NCBI GenBank assembly: GCA_009760855.2
Contig: WPIO01000003.1
Span: 9,418,501-9,430,000 of the forward strand
Direction: 5' to 3'
From: Cristatella mucedo
Taxonomy: Eukaryota; Bryozoa; Phylactolaemata; Cristatellidae
Length of the DNA: 11,500 nt
Positions 1-7,999 of this stretch are shown in pieces; position 1 is the first letter of the stretch, and every line of letters starts with the position of its first letter. The position numbers and the translations under genes were made by a program. Below the pieces are notes generated by a model. It was not told the DNA's origin. It saw only the letters and a list, made by a program, of their open reading frames with translations, and made no database searches.

Positions 1-493
1 TCTACAGATCATGTTGCCAATGAACCGTTCGCGAGTCTGGAGCAGGAGCCATTCAATCCTGTGGCACGAGGCTGCTGCTAGCTGGCAAGCTGCTTTTCTT
101 TGTGTCTCTGTACAACGTGCAGCTCGAACCTGTAGGGAAACTCGCTATTGGCAAGGCTTCAGCTTTGCTGTTCAAGGCGGCCTAGCTGACGACTGACCGC
201 TGGTACTCTGGGATTTCTAGTGAATCGGTTGCTCGGAGCCTCAGTCTGAGCAGCAGGCTCGAACACCATTCCTCCTTTGAGCCTCTGCTAGTCATTGATT
301 CCATGCAGCTCCATGCTGTCCGTGCCTCCAGTCTCTTTTTTCCAGACTCGAGCGATAGAACCATGCGGGAGTTTCGCGACCGGCCCCACGACATTTGCGC
401 GTCTATTTCTTCGTCGGTCGCTCGAAGAGTGCTCGGTCGTCACAGGCGATGGTGGGATAGCAGTTCGTCTGCGTCTGCTGCTCGGAGTCAGAG
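1..493. other. No gene recognised
   Basis: Several short overlapping open frames exist on both strands, but none has a recognisable domain and they conflict with each other. I see no clear repeat or RNA gene here. Confidence 0.6.
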
Positions 494-539
494 CCCCCCC
501 CCCCCCCCCCCCTCCCCCCCCCCCCCCCCCCCCCCCCCC
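494..539. repeat. Poly-C homopolymer tract
   Basis: The tract is 19 consecutive C (494-512), one T (513) and 26 consecutive C (514-539). On the minus strand this is a G-run able to form G-quadruplexes, and on the plus strand it could form an i-motif. Proline or glycine runs predicted across it are by-products of the repeat. Its exact length is uncertain in any assembly, because homopolymers this long are prone to sequencing error. Confidence 0.97.
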
Positions 540-984
540 GCTGATCCTACCGCCGAGAGCTATTTCGTACCTCCTATCTTGTCGAAACAGCTGCCCCTGG
601 TTTGGCCGATACATGCTTCTCTGCTTTTTCTGCCGATCATGGCTTCGTGAGAACTTTAAGATATAGGAGCAGCGGACCTTTGCAGTGAATGATGCCTACG
701 GCCTTCGGTATTGGCTTTGGGTTTGCAATATGGCTGCCTTGCGAAGCATGAAAGTCGCAGATGACCTGCTTCTGATGCTGCTGAGAAGGACGATGTACAG
801 GTGGCTGTGCGACTGCTAAGGTAGCTGGGGCTCAATGAAGGAGTGATGTATTGTGTGTGTGAGAGAGCGATCCTTATGCTTTTATTTAGCAACAGCACGA
901 GCGATAGCACAACTGGTCGATGGCGTCGTCATACGAGCAACACGGCAGAGTAGGCGACTCCATGTCTATAGTGATATCACCACC
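540..984. other. No gene recognised
   Basis: This is mixed-composition sequence with only short unsupported open frames. A short GTGTGTGTGAGAGAG-like run lies near 853-867. I see nothing else that stands out. Confidence 0.55.
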
Positions 985-1087
985 CCTCCCCCGGCACCCA
1001 CCCCTCAGCCTCCTCCTTACCAGCCCTCTCACCCACCCCTCTCACCCACCCCTTCATTAATTCTCTCACCCACCCCTCAGCCTCCTA
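985..1087 (+). repeat. Pyrimidine-rich CTCACCCACCCCT minisatellite
   Basis: Imperfect tandem units of the type CTCACCCACCCCT recur near 1028, 1041 and 1065. The longer string ACCCACCCCTCAGCCTCCT appears twice, near 997 and 1068. The plus strand is almost all C and T, with an AT-rich interruption (TTCATTAATT) near 1052-1061. Predicted proline-rich peptides across it are by-products of the repeat. Confidence 0.85.
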
Positions 1088-1407
1088 GCCCCAATGGCTC
1101 ACCGGCGGCTAGAACGCACCGATGGCTCCTTTGTCTGCAAGAGGGAGAGAAACTGACTTCCTACCGGGTATACAAGATTTAAAAGGCACTGGTTGGCCCT
1201 CGGTGCAGTGTATAGATAGTATTGTTCTTGCTGTCTTGACTACCGTGAGTCAGCATCGGTAATATAGCGAGTTACGGATGCCGAAGAACGGTCTTAGTTC
1301 CGCTATACTCAAGCAGGGCTCTGTGTCTAAGCAGGGCGTAGAAGCTAGCTCCGCCACACCTGTCTGAATATCCTTCAAATTATGGACGCCTCGCCTGCAG
1401 CGATGGC
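1088..1407. other. No gene recognised; short direct repeat
   Basis: There are no convincing open frames. An 18-bp-spaced direct repeat, AAGCAGGGC, occurs at 1311-1319 and 1329-1337. Nothing suggests a function. Confidence 0.5.
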
Positions 1408-1437
1408 CACACACACACACATATGTATATATATATT
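1408..1437. repeat. (CA)n(TA)n compound microsatellite
   Basis: Seven CA units are followed by an ATATGTATATATATAT run. The tract alternates purine and pyrimidine almost throughout. It lies just beyond the 3' end of the minus-strand SINE-1 copy, a common position for microsatellites that grow from a retroposon tail. Confidence 0.95.
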
Positions 1438-1445
1438 ATTTATTT

Positions 1446-1570
1446 GTATAGCGCCCTAAGAGAACTTAATCTCTATTCAGGCGTTTCACATATGCCACGG
1501 GGCTCGAGTCCACGACCTCGGCCAGGCCTTGGTCGCGGCAAGCATCTTAACCACTGGGCCAAGCCAGCAT
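1446..1570 (-). mobile_element. tRNA-derived SINE, family SINE-1, copy A
   Basis: This short non-autonomous retroposon reads on the minus strand. From its 5' end (about 1570) it starts with a head resembling tRNA-Ser/Leu: TGGCCCAGTGGTTAAGATGC fits the pol III A box and D arm, and CGTGGACTCGAGCCCC fits the B box. The SINE-specific part follows and ends in a hairpin region (AAGAGA, ACTTAA, TCTCT) and the tail GGCGCTATACAAATA at about 1446. The same order of blocks is found on the opposite strand at 4437-4580, which shows this is a dispersed family and not a tRNA gene. Such elements are transcribed by RNA polymerase III from the internal A and B boxes and copied by a LINE reverse transcriptase. 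The tail abuts a CA/TA microsatellite. The 5' boundary is uncertain by about 10-20 bp, and I did not find clear target-site duplications. Confidence 0.82.
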
Positions 1571-1895
1571 GGATCACCAGATGGCGGCAAGGTTAGAAAA
1601 ACAAGGAACCTACCATAAATCATAAATCGTGCTAAATCTACCATATAAGACGTCATTGACTTAATGATTCTAGAGGTAGGGGGCATTCATGGGACGGATA
1701 GCCTTCCTACAAGTGAGATCGACACCGCATTAAGAATCTTGGAGAGCGTAGCTTACTGCTTGTTTGCATGAGCGGTAACTCGAGGGCCTGCAGGCTGCAA
1801 CGTACGGCTCGCCTTGAAGACAGCAGGGGCCACTTTCTAGTTGTTGGTTTCTAGCCTTCATTTTCAGCGGCGGTCGAGGATTATGCATTGAGAAC
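1571..1895. other. No gene recognised
   Basis: This is unremarkable sequence between two SINEs. The only open frames are short, unsupported and overlap the SINE. I see no distinctive structure. Confidence 0.55.
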
Positions 1896-2061
1896 ATTAA
1901 GCCGATTTAACAGCCTCATTCATATAGCGGCAGAAGAGCCTTCACGCCTCTTGCCGCCCCGCTAGCAGTGGTCAATAAAGGATCGACCGCTGCAGGACTC
2001 GAGCCCGCGACTCGGGTCGGAAAGAGCGAGCGAGCACCTTAGCTCCTGGGCTGAGACCCAT
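1896..2061 (-). mobile_element. tRNA-derived SINE, family SINE-2, copy A
   Basis: This element reads on the minus strand from about 2061 to 1896. Its head (GCCCAGGAGCTAAGGTGC, then GCGGGCTCGAGTCCTGC) resembles a tRNA D arm/A box followed by a T arm/B box, closest in form to Ser/Leu-type tRNAs. The body has CACTGCTAGCGG, then GGCTCTTCTGCCGC, then GAATGAGGCTGTTAAATC. The same three blocks in the same order occur at 2781-2952 on the plus strand, so the two are copies of one retroposon family. The body differs from SINE-1, so this is a second family or a distinct subfamily with a similar head. No clear target-site duplication was found, and the ends are approximate. Confidence 0.8.
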
Positions 2062-2504
2062 TCGCACGATCAACTAATTGGCAGGTGGCCTTCGCGGTTC
2101 CGCACTTCTGTCCTCGACTTCTGCACCTCGTTCCGTAATAAGCGGCGGCGGCTGCTCGCTCGTGCACGTCGGCGTCCTCGCCCAGAACGACAGCAGAATG
2201 AGGGCAGTTGCAGCGGACACTCCTTACTCGGCAGCCCGCGGGTCGGTGGGGGCGTGTCCTGCTCTCCTGCACCTCTCCTGCTGCAGCTCTTGGCCTCCCC
2301 AGTCTGGGGCTGAGAGCTGGTGTTTTTCGTACGCATCCGTCGCCGTCTGCAGCTCAGCAAAGGCGATCGCTTATTGCATCGTTGGACGTAGCGATATAGA
2401 TATTTATGGGAAACTCCATCTCCTGCTTCACAATAATGGCCGCCGTCATTGACCACATCGAACGTGTCGCAGCAGCCGGTTGTTTGTTCATTAGTTACCG
2501 CCCA
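2062..2504. other. No gene recognised
   Basis: This moderately GC-rich sequence has overlapping open frames on both strands (up to about 125 codons). None has a recognisable domain, and their composition is what GC-rich DNA gives by chance. I could not assign a function. Confidence 0.5.
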
Positions 2505-2538
2505 AAAGAGGTCTTCGAGACCATGCGAAGACCTTTTT
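2505..2538. repeat. Perfect inverted repeat followed by T-run
   Basis: AGGTCTTCG (2509-2517) and CGAAGACCT (2526-2534) form a perfect 9-bp stem with an 8-nt loop. Flanking A and T residues extend it to about 13 pairs, including one G-T wobble. It looks like a bacterial intrinsic terminator, but the surroundings are eukaryotic, so that reading is unlikely. It lies just upstream of a SINE-2 tail relic. Confidence 0.8.
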
Positions 2539-2544
2539 AAGCTG

Positions 2545-2563
2545 TTGAAATGAAACTGTCAAA
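2545..2563 (+). mobile_element. SINE-2 tail relic
   Basis: TTGAAATGAAACTGTCAAA closely matches the distal body of SINE-2 copy B (TTGAAATGAGGCTGTCAAA, near 2911-2929), with two differences in 19 bases. The upstream head is absent or unrecognisable. This is probably a truncated or decayed copy, though a short chance match cannot be fully excluded. Confidence 0.5.
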
Positions 2564-2780
2564 CTTTAAACGGTCAAATTAGTCAACTCAACAAATGCAT
2601 GCAGCAGGATCGATTAGGTCACCCCGTCTCTGAAGGATTTTTGCAGCTGCCCCGTCCAGCAGCAGTGAGTTCGGTTCGATACGGTTTACTATAACACATA
2701 ACGGTCAGGTTACCGCCTGTCTAGTCAGTCTATTTCAAAGATATAAGCCTACTAGGTGCTTCGGACCTTGCGGTTGCCCC

Positions 2781-2952
2781 TGGGTCTTCGCCCAGGAGGT
2801 AAGGTGCTCGCTCTTCCCGACCCAGGTCGTGAGTTTGAATCCTGCAGCAGGCAATCCTCCATTGCCCACTGCAAGCGGAGGTGATAGCTACCAGGGCTCC
2901 ACTGCCGCCATTGAAATGAGGCTGTCAAATCAGCTAACATTTTACTTTATTT
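2781..2952 (+). mobile_element. tRNA-derived SINE, family SINE-2, copy B
   Basis: The head runs from 2781. CGCCCAGGAGGTAAGGTGC (about 2789-2807) is A-box/D-arm-like, and GTGAGTTTGAATCCTGC (about 2829-2845) is B-box-like. The body continues with CCCACTGCAAGCGG, GGCTCCACTGCCGCC and AATGAGGCTGTCAAATC, and ends in an AT-rich stretch (ACATTTTACTTTATTT). It aligns block for block with the minus-strand copy at 1896-2061 and with the diverged copy at 8000-8096. It is a pol III-type retroposon with no protein product, and a 62-codon minus-strand frame across it is meaningless. The 5' limit is set by where similarity to copy A stops. A terminal duplication was not found. Confidence 0.82.
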
Positions 2953-3894
2953 CAGGCCCTTCGCCTTAAGACGGCGGGAGGTGGGTCCTTCGCCTGTTGA
3001 GCTGCCGTGCTGCGCCACATTTCGCTGTGAGGTCTTCCCCCGGGGGGGGGGAGCCGGTGGAATAGCGAGCGTCGTACCGACCGAACACGCTAGCAGTTGG
3101 GCGATTCTCGTAGCACTTGCAAATGCACCCGCACACGCAGCGGATACTATCGACGATACTGGCAACCACAGCAGCCAAGGCACAGTGCTCGTGCTGGCAG
3201 CGGTCCCGTAACAACCAGGAGTAGCAGCTCGTGAACTACCATGAGTACAAACAGTAAAGTGCCAGGAGTACAGTGTCATTTGTTTCAGGAAACTGTGAGC
3301 TGACTTAGATTATTTTGATCTTAAATAGAATAGCAAGTGCAGATATAAAGGCCTCGTATTATGCCTTGCATTGAGCTCCTGGCTAGAGATTTAGTTCTCT
3401 CAGGGTGCTACGAAAGTGACCTGCTGTTATAATGATCCTGACTCGAGCCATTCCTAATACTAACGAGCCCCGATCGTTAATACACTCTGTTGGCAAGAAT
3501 CGTAATCTTGAGCAGGCTTCGATCAGTCGAATGTCATTAGCTCGTGGCATACATTGTCATGGCATACGTGTACGTCACTAGCCGCATTTAGTACTGGCTT
3601 AAAAACATGCGTTTTTATGATGGCATGTGGAGTTTGAAGTTGACATCGGACGGCGGCTGCGATCTATGGCGAGCATGCCCCTACGAAACGTAAGGTTTGC
3701 GAACACACCCAAAAAACTACGTGACCGTGAATAAAGATCGTTTCGCATGAAATCCGATAGCCAAGAATGCAGAATTCAGACGCTACATTCAATTAAGCAG
3801 AATTCAGAAGAGTAAACTGGCTGTCAAAAACGGCACCCCAACTCGTTTTAAGTCATCTTTTCTCATCCCTTTAGCTTTCAGATGACAACCACCT
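2953..3894. other. No gene recognised; minor repeats
   Basis: No convincing coding frame is present. Small features are a C5G10 run (3037-3051), a 12-bp direct repeat GCAGAATTCAGA (3769-3780 and 3797-3808), and a TATAAAG string at 3344-3350 with nothing to support it as a promoter. Open frames of 76-110 codons near 2947-3279 overlap on opposite strands and show no domain. Confidence 0.5.
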
Positions 3895-3908
3895 GGCGCT
3901 ATACAAAT
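3895..3908 (+). mobile_element. SINE-1-type 3' tail relic
   Basis: GGCGCTATACAAAT is identical to the first 14 bases of the tail of SINE-1 copy A, read on its minus strand. A 14-bp identity by chance in a window this size is improbable. The preceding sequence does not match SINE-1, so this is either a heavily truncated insertion or the end of a LINE that shares the tail. Confidence 0.5.
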
Positions 3909-4045
3909 TGGTTGTCGGTCACGACAGCAACCGAGGGGCTAGCAGGCGAAGAATCCCTCCAGAATTCGTCATTCAGTGTAGTGTAGCGAGCACTCATTGG
4001 CCAGCACCGGGCGATCAGCTGCGCCGAGGCCGCCCGAATATTTGA

Positions 4046-4305
4046 ATCCCGACCAGCGATGGCCCCGACCGTCGCCGAATCGAGTCGCCTGTCATTTCGG
4101 CAGCCGCAGCTGCAGCCGCAGCCACCAGTCCAGCTGCAGGTCCGGTGGTGGCGCGGCTGACCGGCAAGGCGGGACAGATCTCCCCACAGGTGCTGTCAAA
4201 GCATAACAATTGGCACAAAGTTGAAGCATTTGGTGGAGAAGACGGTACGTTAGAAGGCTTAGGCGGCATTGTACGGCTGCCACTGAGGGCACATTAGACA
4301 AAAAG
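4046..4305 (+). other. Possible exon-like open frame (weak)
   Basis: A frame without ATG is open from 4046 to a TAG at 4295-4297. It holds a run of seven alanines encoded by GCAGCCGCAGCTGCAGCC-like repeats (about 4097-4120). Then comes a less repetitive part that reads like ordinary protein, including KAGQISPQVLSKHNNWHKVE (about 4163-4222). Two splice-donor-like strings lie at its 3' side: GTACGT at 4245 and a near-consensus AAG|GTAAGA at 4305/4306. The latter follows the stop in this frame. I recognise no family, and a chance open frame in GC-rich DNA is the main alternative. Confidence 0.18.
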
Positions 4306-4436
4306 GTAAGATCCAGATGCATTGGAAATGACATCAGTAGCCACAGGATCCACAGCAGTTTGACGTCTGCGGTTGACATGTCTGAGGCTGACACGGGCGA
4401 AGAGCGTGCGTGTACCAGGTTGCAACCTCTCTCGCC

Positions 4437-4580
4437 GGCTGGTTTGGCCAGCGGTTTAGGCGCCTGCCGCGACTGAGGTCTTGCTGAACGTATCTGATGG
4501 CCCGAGATCGTGGGCTCGAGTGCCGCGGCATATGTGAATCACCCGAATAGAGATTAAGTTCTCTTCGGGCGCTATAAACA
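4437..4580 (+). mobile_element. tRNA-derived SINE, family SINE-1, copy B
   Basis: The head has TTTGGCCAGCGGTTTAGGCG (about 4443-4462), which fits an A box/D arm of tRNA-Leu/Ser type. GTGGGCTCGAGTGCC (about 4510-4524) fits a B box. The spacing between them is long, as in tRNAs with a long variable arm. The 3' part contains CCCGAATAGAGA (about 4543-4554), a short loop, then TCTCTTCGGG, which pair as a hairpin with a two-base bulge. The tail is GGCGCTATAAACATGAAT. It is the inverse-strand counterpart of the element at 1446-1570. A (CT)13 microsatellite starts about 20 bp beyond the tail. No protein is encoded, and short frames over it are spurious. Confidence 0.83.
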
Positions 4581-4602
4581 TGAATTATGCACATTTTGTA
4601 TA

Positions 4603-4629
4603 CTCTCTCTCTCTCTCTCTCTCTCTCTC
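4603..4629. repeat. (CT)13 microsatellite
   Basis: This is a perfect CT dinucleotide run of about 27 nt, just downstream of SINE-1 copy B. Confidence 0.97.
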
Positions 4630-5590
4630 CGTCGAAGCTGGAAGTCGATATCATCTCGTCCCATGTAGCAATTCAAGCCCGAATGCAGCCCATTATGTCC
4701 ATTTCAAGTAGACTATTTCCTGTCTAGATATCCGGTATCTGTAAGTGAGAACTTTAAATCTCCGAGTACTAGTTGAAACGGCACGACCGAAAAATAGCAC
4801 AGACTGCGCATCGAAGTACAAATAGTTGTGCAAGGCTCATCGACGTTGTTGCTTTAGCTGATACTTTAGCAGCCGGCTTAGCCATACCCACGTCTGAGGA
4901 TGGCCGAGCTCCGTTATTAATGTTAAAATGATCCGAGCTCTATTTATCTGCTGCTCTTTCGAAGGACCATGTTTCCAATCAATAGGCAGTATTTTGTAAG
5001 TGAACGCCATACAATAAAACAATTTCACTTGCAATTAATAATTAGCTGAATAGTGCGTCCAGTCTGTCGTGGGAAGCAGCGGCCTCGAGTAGACAAGGCC
5101 GCCATATCTTTGAGAACTGTGGCTATATAACCTCAAGCTCTTACTATTATTCTTATTTGCCAGAATAACTTAAACTCCTTTCATCTGATTTCTTGCTTCT
5201 ACATTCACAATTTGTGCTTGAATGTCCTATGATTTCATTGAACAATGCCTAAAAGAGCAACTACCTCTTTAAGATGAAATCTGTGGCCGTACGACTACTT
5301 TGGTGGAATAATATAACCATAAAGCTAGCTGTTAACGAGGCATTACCCGCTGATCTGATTTTGCTTCTGAAAATTGGTTGACATTAGAAATTATAGTTGG
5401 AGCTGTGTTGAGCACCTGCCGGTGCTAAAAACCTTGAATTGGCTCTGATTGAGACGTCGGTGCAAGATGATTTTGATATTAGGTTTTGTGCTTGCACCTA
5501 GCCTAGATTTTGCCGATAAATGGGTGGTTCCGGCGAGACAGCTCAGACACGTGGCTGCATGCGTAGCCATGCCGCTGCTACTCACATGCT
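4630..5590. other. No gene recognised (AT-rich)
   Basis: This is AT-rich sequence with frequent stops in all frames. I see no RNA gene, recognisable repeat or coding signal. Open frames of about 65 codons on the minus strand (4837-5034, 5391-5585) have no recognisable motif. Confidence 0.6.
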
Positions 5591-5870
5591 TTTAAAGTGT
5601 TGCGTCACTTGACGGCTGGCGCAAGCGCTGACATGCAATGCCGTGCACCCTTCGGCTGCTCTCCCTCGGCTGCTCTCACCTGCCCCGCAGCCAGCGCGTG
5701 CCCCCTTTCGGTCTTCTTAATTAAATGTGCGCGAGCTAGGCTGAGCAGCGTCGTTTCTCCATTTTCGGCGACACGAGACAGTCGGCGGCGGCGGTCGGAC
5801 GTCCCAACGGATGGAACCAGCCGCTGCATCGTGCAACATAAATATTACCAATGCTAAAATGAATCTCTAG

Positions 5871-5886
5871 CGGGAAACGTTTCCCG
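5871..5886. repeat. 16-bp perfect palindrome
   Basis: CGGGAAACGTTTCCCG is exactly self-complementary. It sits within the first CpG-rich block, next to its densest part. The half-site TTTCCCG resembles E2F-type sites, but this is only a resemblance. Confidence 0.9.
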
Positions 5887-5933
5887 GTCAGGCACGCCCG
5901 GGCGCGGCGGCGGCCAATCGATCAGCGAATGGT

Positions 5934-6019
5934 GCTAAGCTATCGCAGCTCCCGTAGCGGACGCGGACCGACGGCCGCTACAGCTTTAGGCTCGCCGATT
6001 GTCTGAGCTTAGCTGTAGC
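5934..6019. repeat. Nested inverted repeats
   Basis: Three perfect inverted pairs lie in 86 bp: GCTAAGCT (5934-5941) with AGCTTAGC (6006-6013), GTAGCGG (5954-5960) with CCGCTAC (5975-5981), and GCTACAGCT (5977-5985) with AGCTGTAGC (6011-6019). The pairs partly exclude each other, so alternative folds are possible. Confidence 0.75.
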
Positions 6020-6601
6020 ATCTGGCGCTGCCGGAGCCAGTGCAGATCATCCGTTATCCGCTTAGTTGGGTTCGCGGCCGTTTAATCCTCTAGCTAGAAT
6101 GTCCGGCGGGCGTTAAATTAAGAACTCGCGTAGGAGGCGGCGGCCCACGCGATTGGACTCGTTTGGCGAGCATCCTGTCGCTCGCCGTCGCACGTGTAGC
6201 GGCGGGCGGAGCAGCGAACGCCGGCCGTCGCAGTATCAGTTTTAGAAAACGAACGGCGGCTCGCAGTGAAAGGGGTGCGAACAGTGCGGCGCGCCACGCT
6301 CCGGGCAGAGTTGACGAAGACTCGCGAGGCGGCCCGACGCGAACGGCGAAGTGTGCTGCGACAATGGGTACTTCCAGAGTCTGCCTTGGTCGGAAGCTCA
6401 ATCAGGGCGGCGCTCCTACGAGCGCGCCACGACCCCGCTACAGTCGCGTCGATCATTCTCGCAGTTTTCGAATACTCGCGGCTACATGGAGACATATCCA
6501 TACTCCCGCGTAAATAGAGCCGATGCGCAGCGTATAGTGCGGCGCTCGCCGGAAAGACTCGGCAGCCTCGCATGCGCCGAGCTACGAGAGCGTAAAACAA
6601 A

Positions 6602-6658
6602 GACACGTGTGTCTGTACGCGCGCGCGTACGCGCACGCATATGCACTCGCGCGCATAC
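6602..6658. repeat. Alternating purine-pyrimidine (Z-DNA-type) tract
   Basis: Positions 6615-6646 alternate strictly between purine and pyrimidine for 32 nt and include the 16-bp palindrome GTACGCGCGCGCGTAC (6615-6630). The flanks continue the pattern with ACACGTGTGT upstream and CGCGCGCATACG downstream. CG-alternating DNA of this length readily adopts the Z form in vitro. Confidence 0.85.
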
Positions 6659-6717
6659 GAACTTACACATTGCCGCCGAACGAAGCGCTAGCCGCGGTGT
6701 GCATACACACACTCTGG

Positions 6718-6770
6718 TAGTGGACGACCCTAGTCGCGAGTTCGAGTCTTGGAGCAGGCGATTTCACGGG
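6718..6770 (+). mobile_element. SINE-2-like head fragment
   Basis: GACGACCCTAGTCGCGAGTTCGAGTC, followed by a GGAGCAGGCGATTTCACG-like stretch, resembles the segment of SINE-2 copy B around its B box (GACCCAGGTCGTGAGTTTGAATCC, GCAGCAGGCAATCC). The B-box core GAGTTCGAGTC lies at about 6738-6748. The A-box part is not evident, and the SINE-2 body does not continue. It is a truncated or very diverged copy, or an unrelated tRNA-derived piece. Confidence 0.45.
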
Positions 6771-7990
6771 TAACAGATTTCAATTTTTTGTTCTTGTACT
6801 TGGAATTGTGTTTTCCTAATACTGTATGTATGCCTAAAATACATGGAAAATAGTTGGTGTTACACAAAACAAATTTGCTTCCGTGGTCCGGGTGATGTAA
6901 CGTAATAATACAATGGAATGTTTCTCTGCGTGTAACTCCGCAAAGTCACAAAGACTAAGTGTGTGTTACGCAGGAGAGTTTTTCTATAGAGCACGTAAAA
7001 CCTAAGCGGCTTCCGGTAAGCATGCGATGATGGTGGTATCTGAAATTCTCTTGTTTTGCCATTAGGAACGGCGTTGATGTATGCATAGAAAATTATCACT
7101 ACATGTGTCTTAAGCGTAAATTTTAGTTTATACTAATGCAGTTTAAGAGAAGAGCGAATAGCCATTTGATTGGCGTGGCCTTGAGAGTTTGCTCGAACCC
7201 AGCAGATGAATTTCGCTACATGCGTGTGCGCAGTTTATCAACTAAAGACTAAAATAAATAACTCAATGAAAGCGTATGTATAGATGTGCGAGGCCTGCAA
7301 ATCATACTTGGGCTTACGTGTCTGGTATTGAGACGCACCCTGGGCATCTCATTTCATGTGTTAGCACTGCGGGAGAGCTCTCGAAGGTAAGGCGAACAAT
7401 TGCTGCTCGATAGATATAATTTCTTGCGCAATTTAGGGCAATATGTGGAAAGTAGTTTTGTAATTTAAATAATTCTGATGTTTTTAGCACTAGTTCAAGG
7501 GAGAAAAGAGAGCACTGAAGTCTAATATTGAACATTGAACATAATTTTCGTGGGCATTGTAATGAAACCATGAACGCGATGGGGACTGCTTAGGTGCTTC
7601 TTCGAGAAAGCAATTAGCTGTGTAGCCATGAATCTAAAACATATACATTACTGAAAAATTACGTTCAACATTTTTGTATGACCATATTAAATGCATGTTG
7701 ATTTTGATTCACCTGCTGTTATTTTGAACTAAATGTGAATCATTAGGAGCGAATTAGTCAGTTTTCTTATGAGAAATACGTTCATTTTGAGCTTATCACT
7801 GTCCTGATCAGAAAAACATAGTTTATAAGGATTAATAATGGTCATTTTCTACACTTCGAGGCATAAGAAATAATGAATTAGCACTTGCTACCCTTGGACA
7901 AAAACTGTGTTATATATTGCGAACTGCAAGTGGGTATAATATAAAGGTTATCCGATTCATCAGACTCATGTACATAGTATTGACAGAAAA
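6771..7990. other. No gene recognised (AT-rich)
   Basis: This long AT-rich stretch has stops in every frame. The longest frames (about 80 codons, minus strand, 6860-7099 and 7314-7571) show no recognisable features. No RNA gene or repeat was identified. Confidence 0.6.
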
Positions 7991-7999
7991 GCCTTGAAA

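Larger units (their letters stand above)
5600..6690. promoter_or_regulatory. CpG-rich block (candidate CpG island)
   Basis: GC content and CpG density rise sharply compared with both flanks; 6301-6360 alone has about 11 CpG. It contains a CCAAT string (5914-5918), a CACGTG E-box-like core (about 6190) and several palindromes listed separately. Arg/Ala/Ser-rich open frames on both strands at once (up to 172 codons on the minus strand, 6118-6636) are what CpG-rich DNA gives by chance, and none shows a domain. The block could be a promoter region, an unmethylated island or an unrecognised first exon. No TATA box or transcript start can be fixed. Confidence 0.5.

Noticed and set aside
28-48. Another SINE-2-like head fragment (TCGCGAGTCTGGAGCAGG)
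   Set aside because: It resembles the piece near 6733-6756 only if a six-base gap is allowed, which is too short to support.
288-666. Proline- or glycine-rich proteins across the poly-C tract
   Set aside because: The runs come from the homopolymer, and the flanking residues show no family.
2505-2538. Bacterial rho-independent terminator
   Set aside because: The window is clearly animal DNA with SINEs and a LINE, and no bacterial gene lies upstream.
2663-2686. B-box-like string GAGTTCGGTTCGATACGG
   Set aside because: No A box or SINE body is linked to it, so a chance match is likely.
3344-3350. TATA box (TATAAAG)
   Set aside because: It lies in AT-rich sequence with no coding frame or initiation context downstream.
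4437-4535. Functional tRNA-Leu/Ser gene
   Set aside because: The A and B boxes are present, but there is no acceptor stem closing the molecule. The sequence also continues into a SINE body that is found again elsewhere in the window.
6118-6636. 172-codon minus-strand frame as a gene
   Set aside because: Similar long frames occur in the other directions here, the composition is Arg/Ala/Ser-biased, and no motif is recognised.
7186-7204. B-box-like string on the minus strand (GGGTTCGAGC)
   Set aside because: No A box or repeat family match accompanies it.
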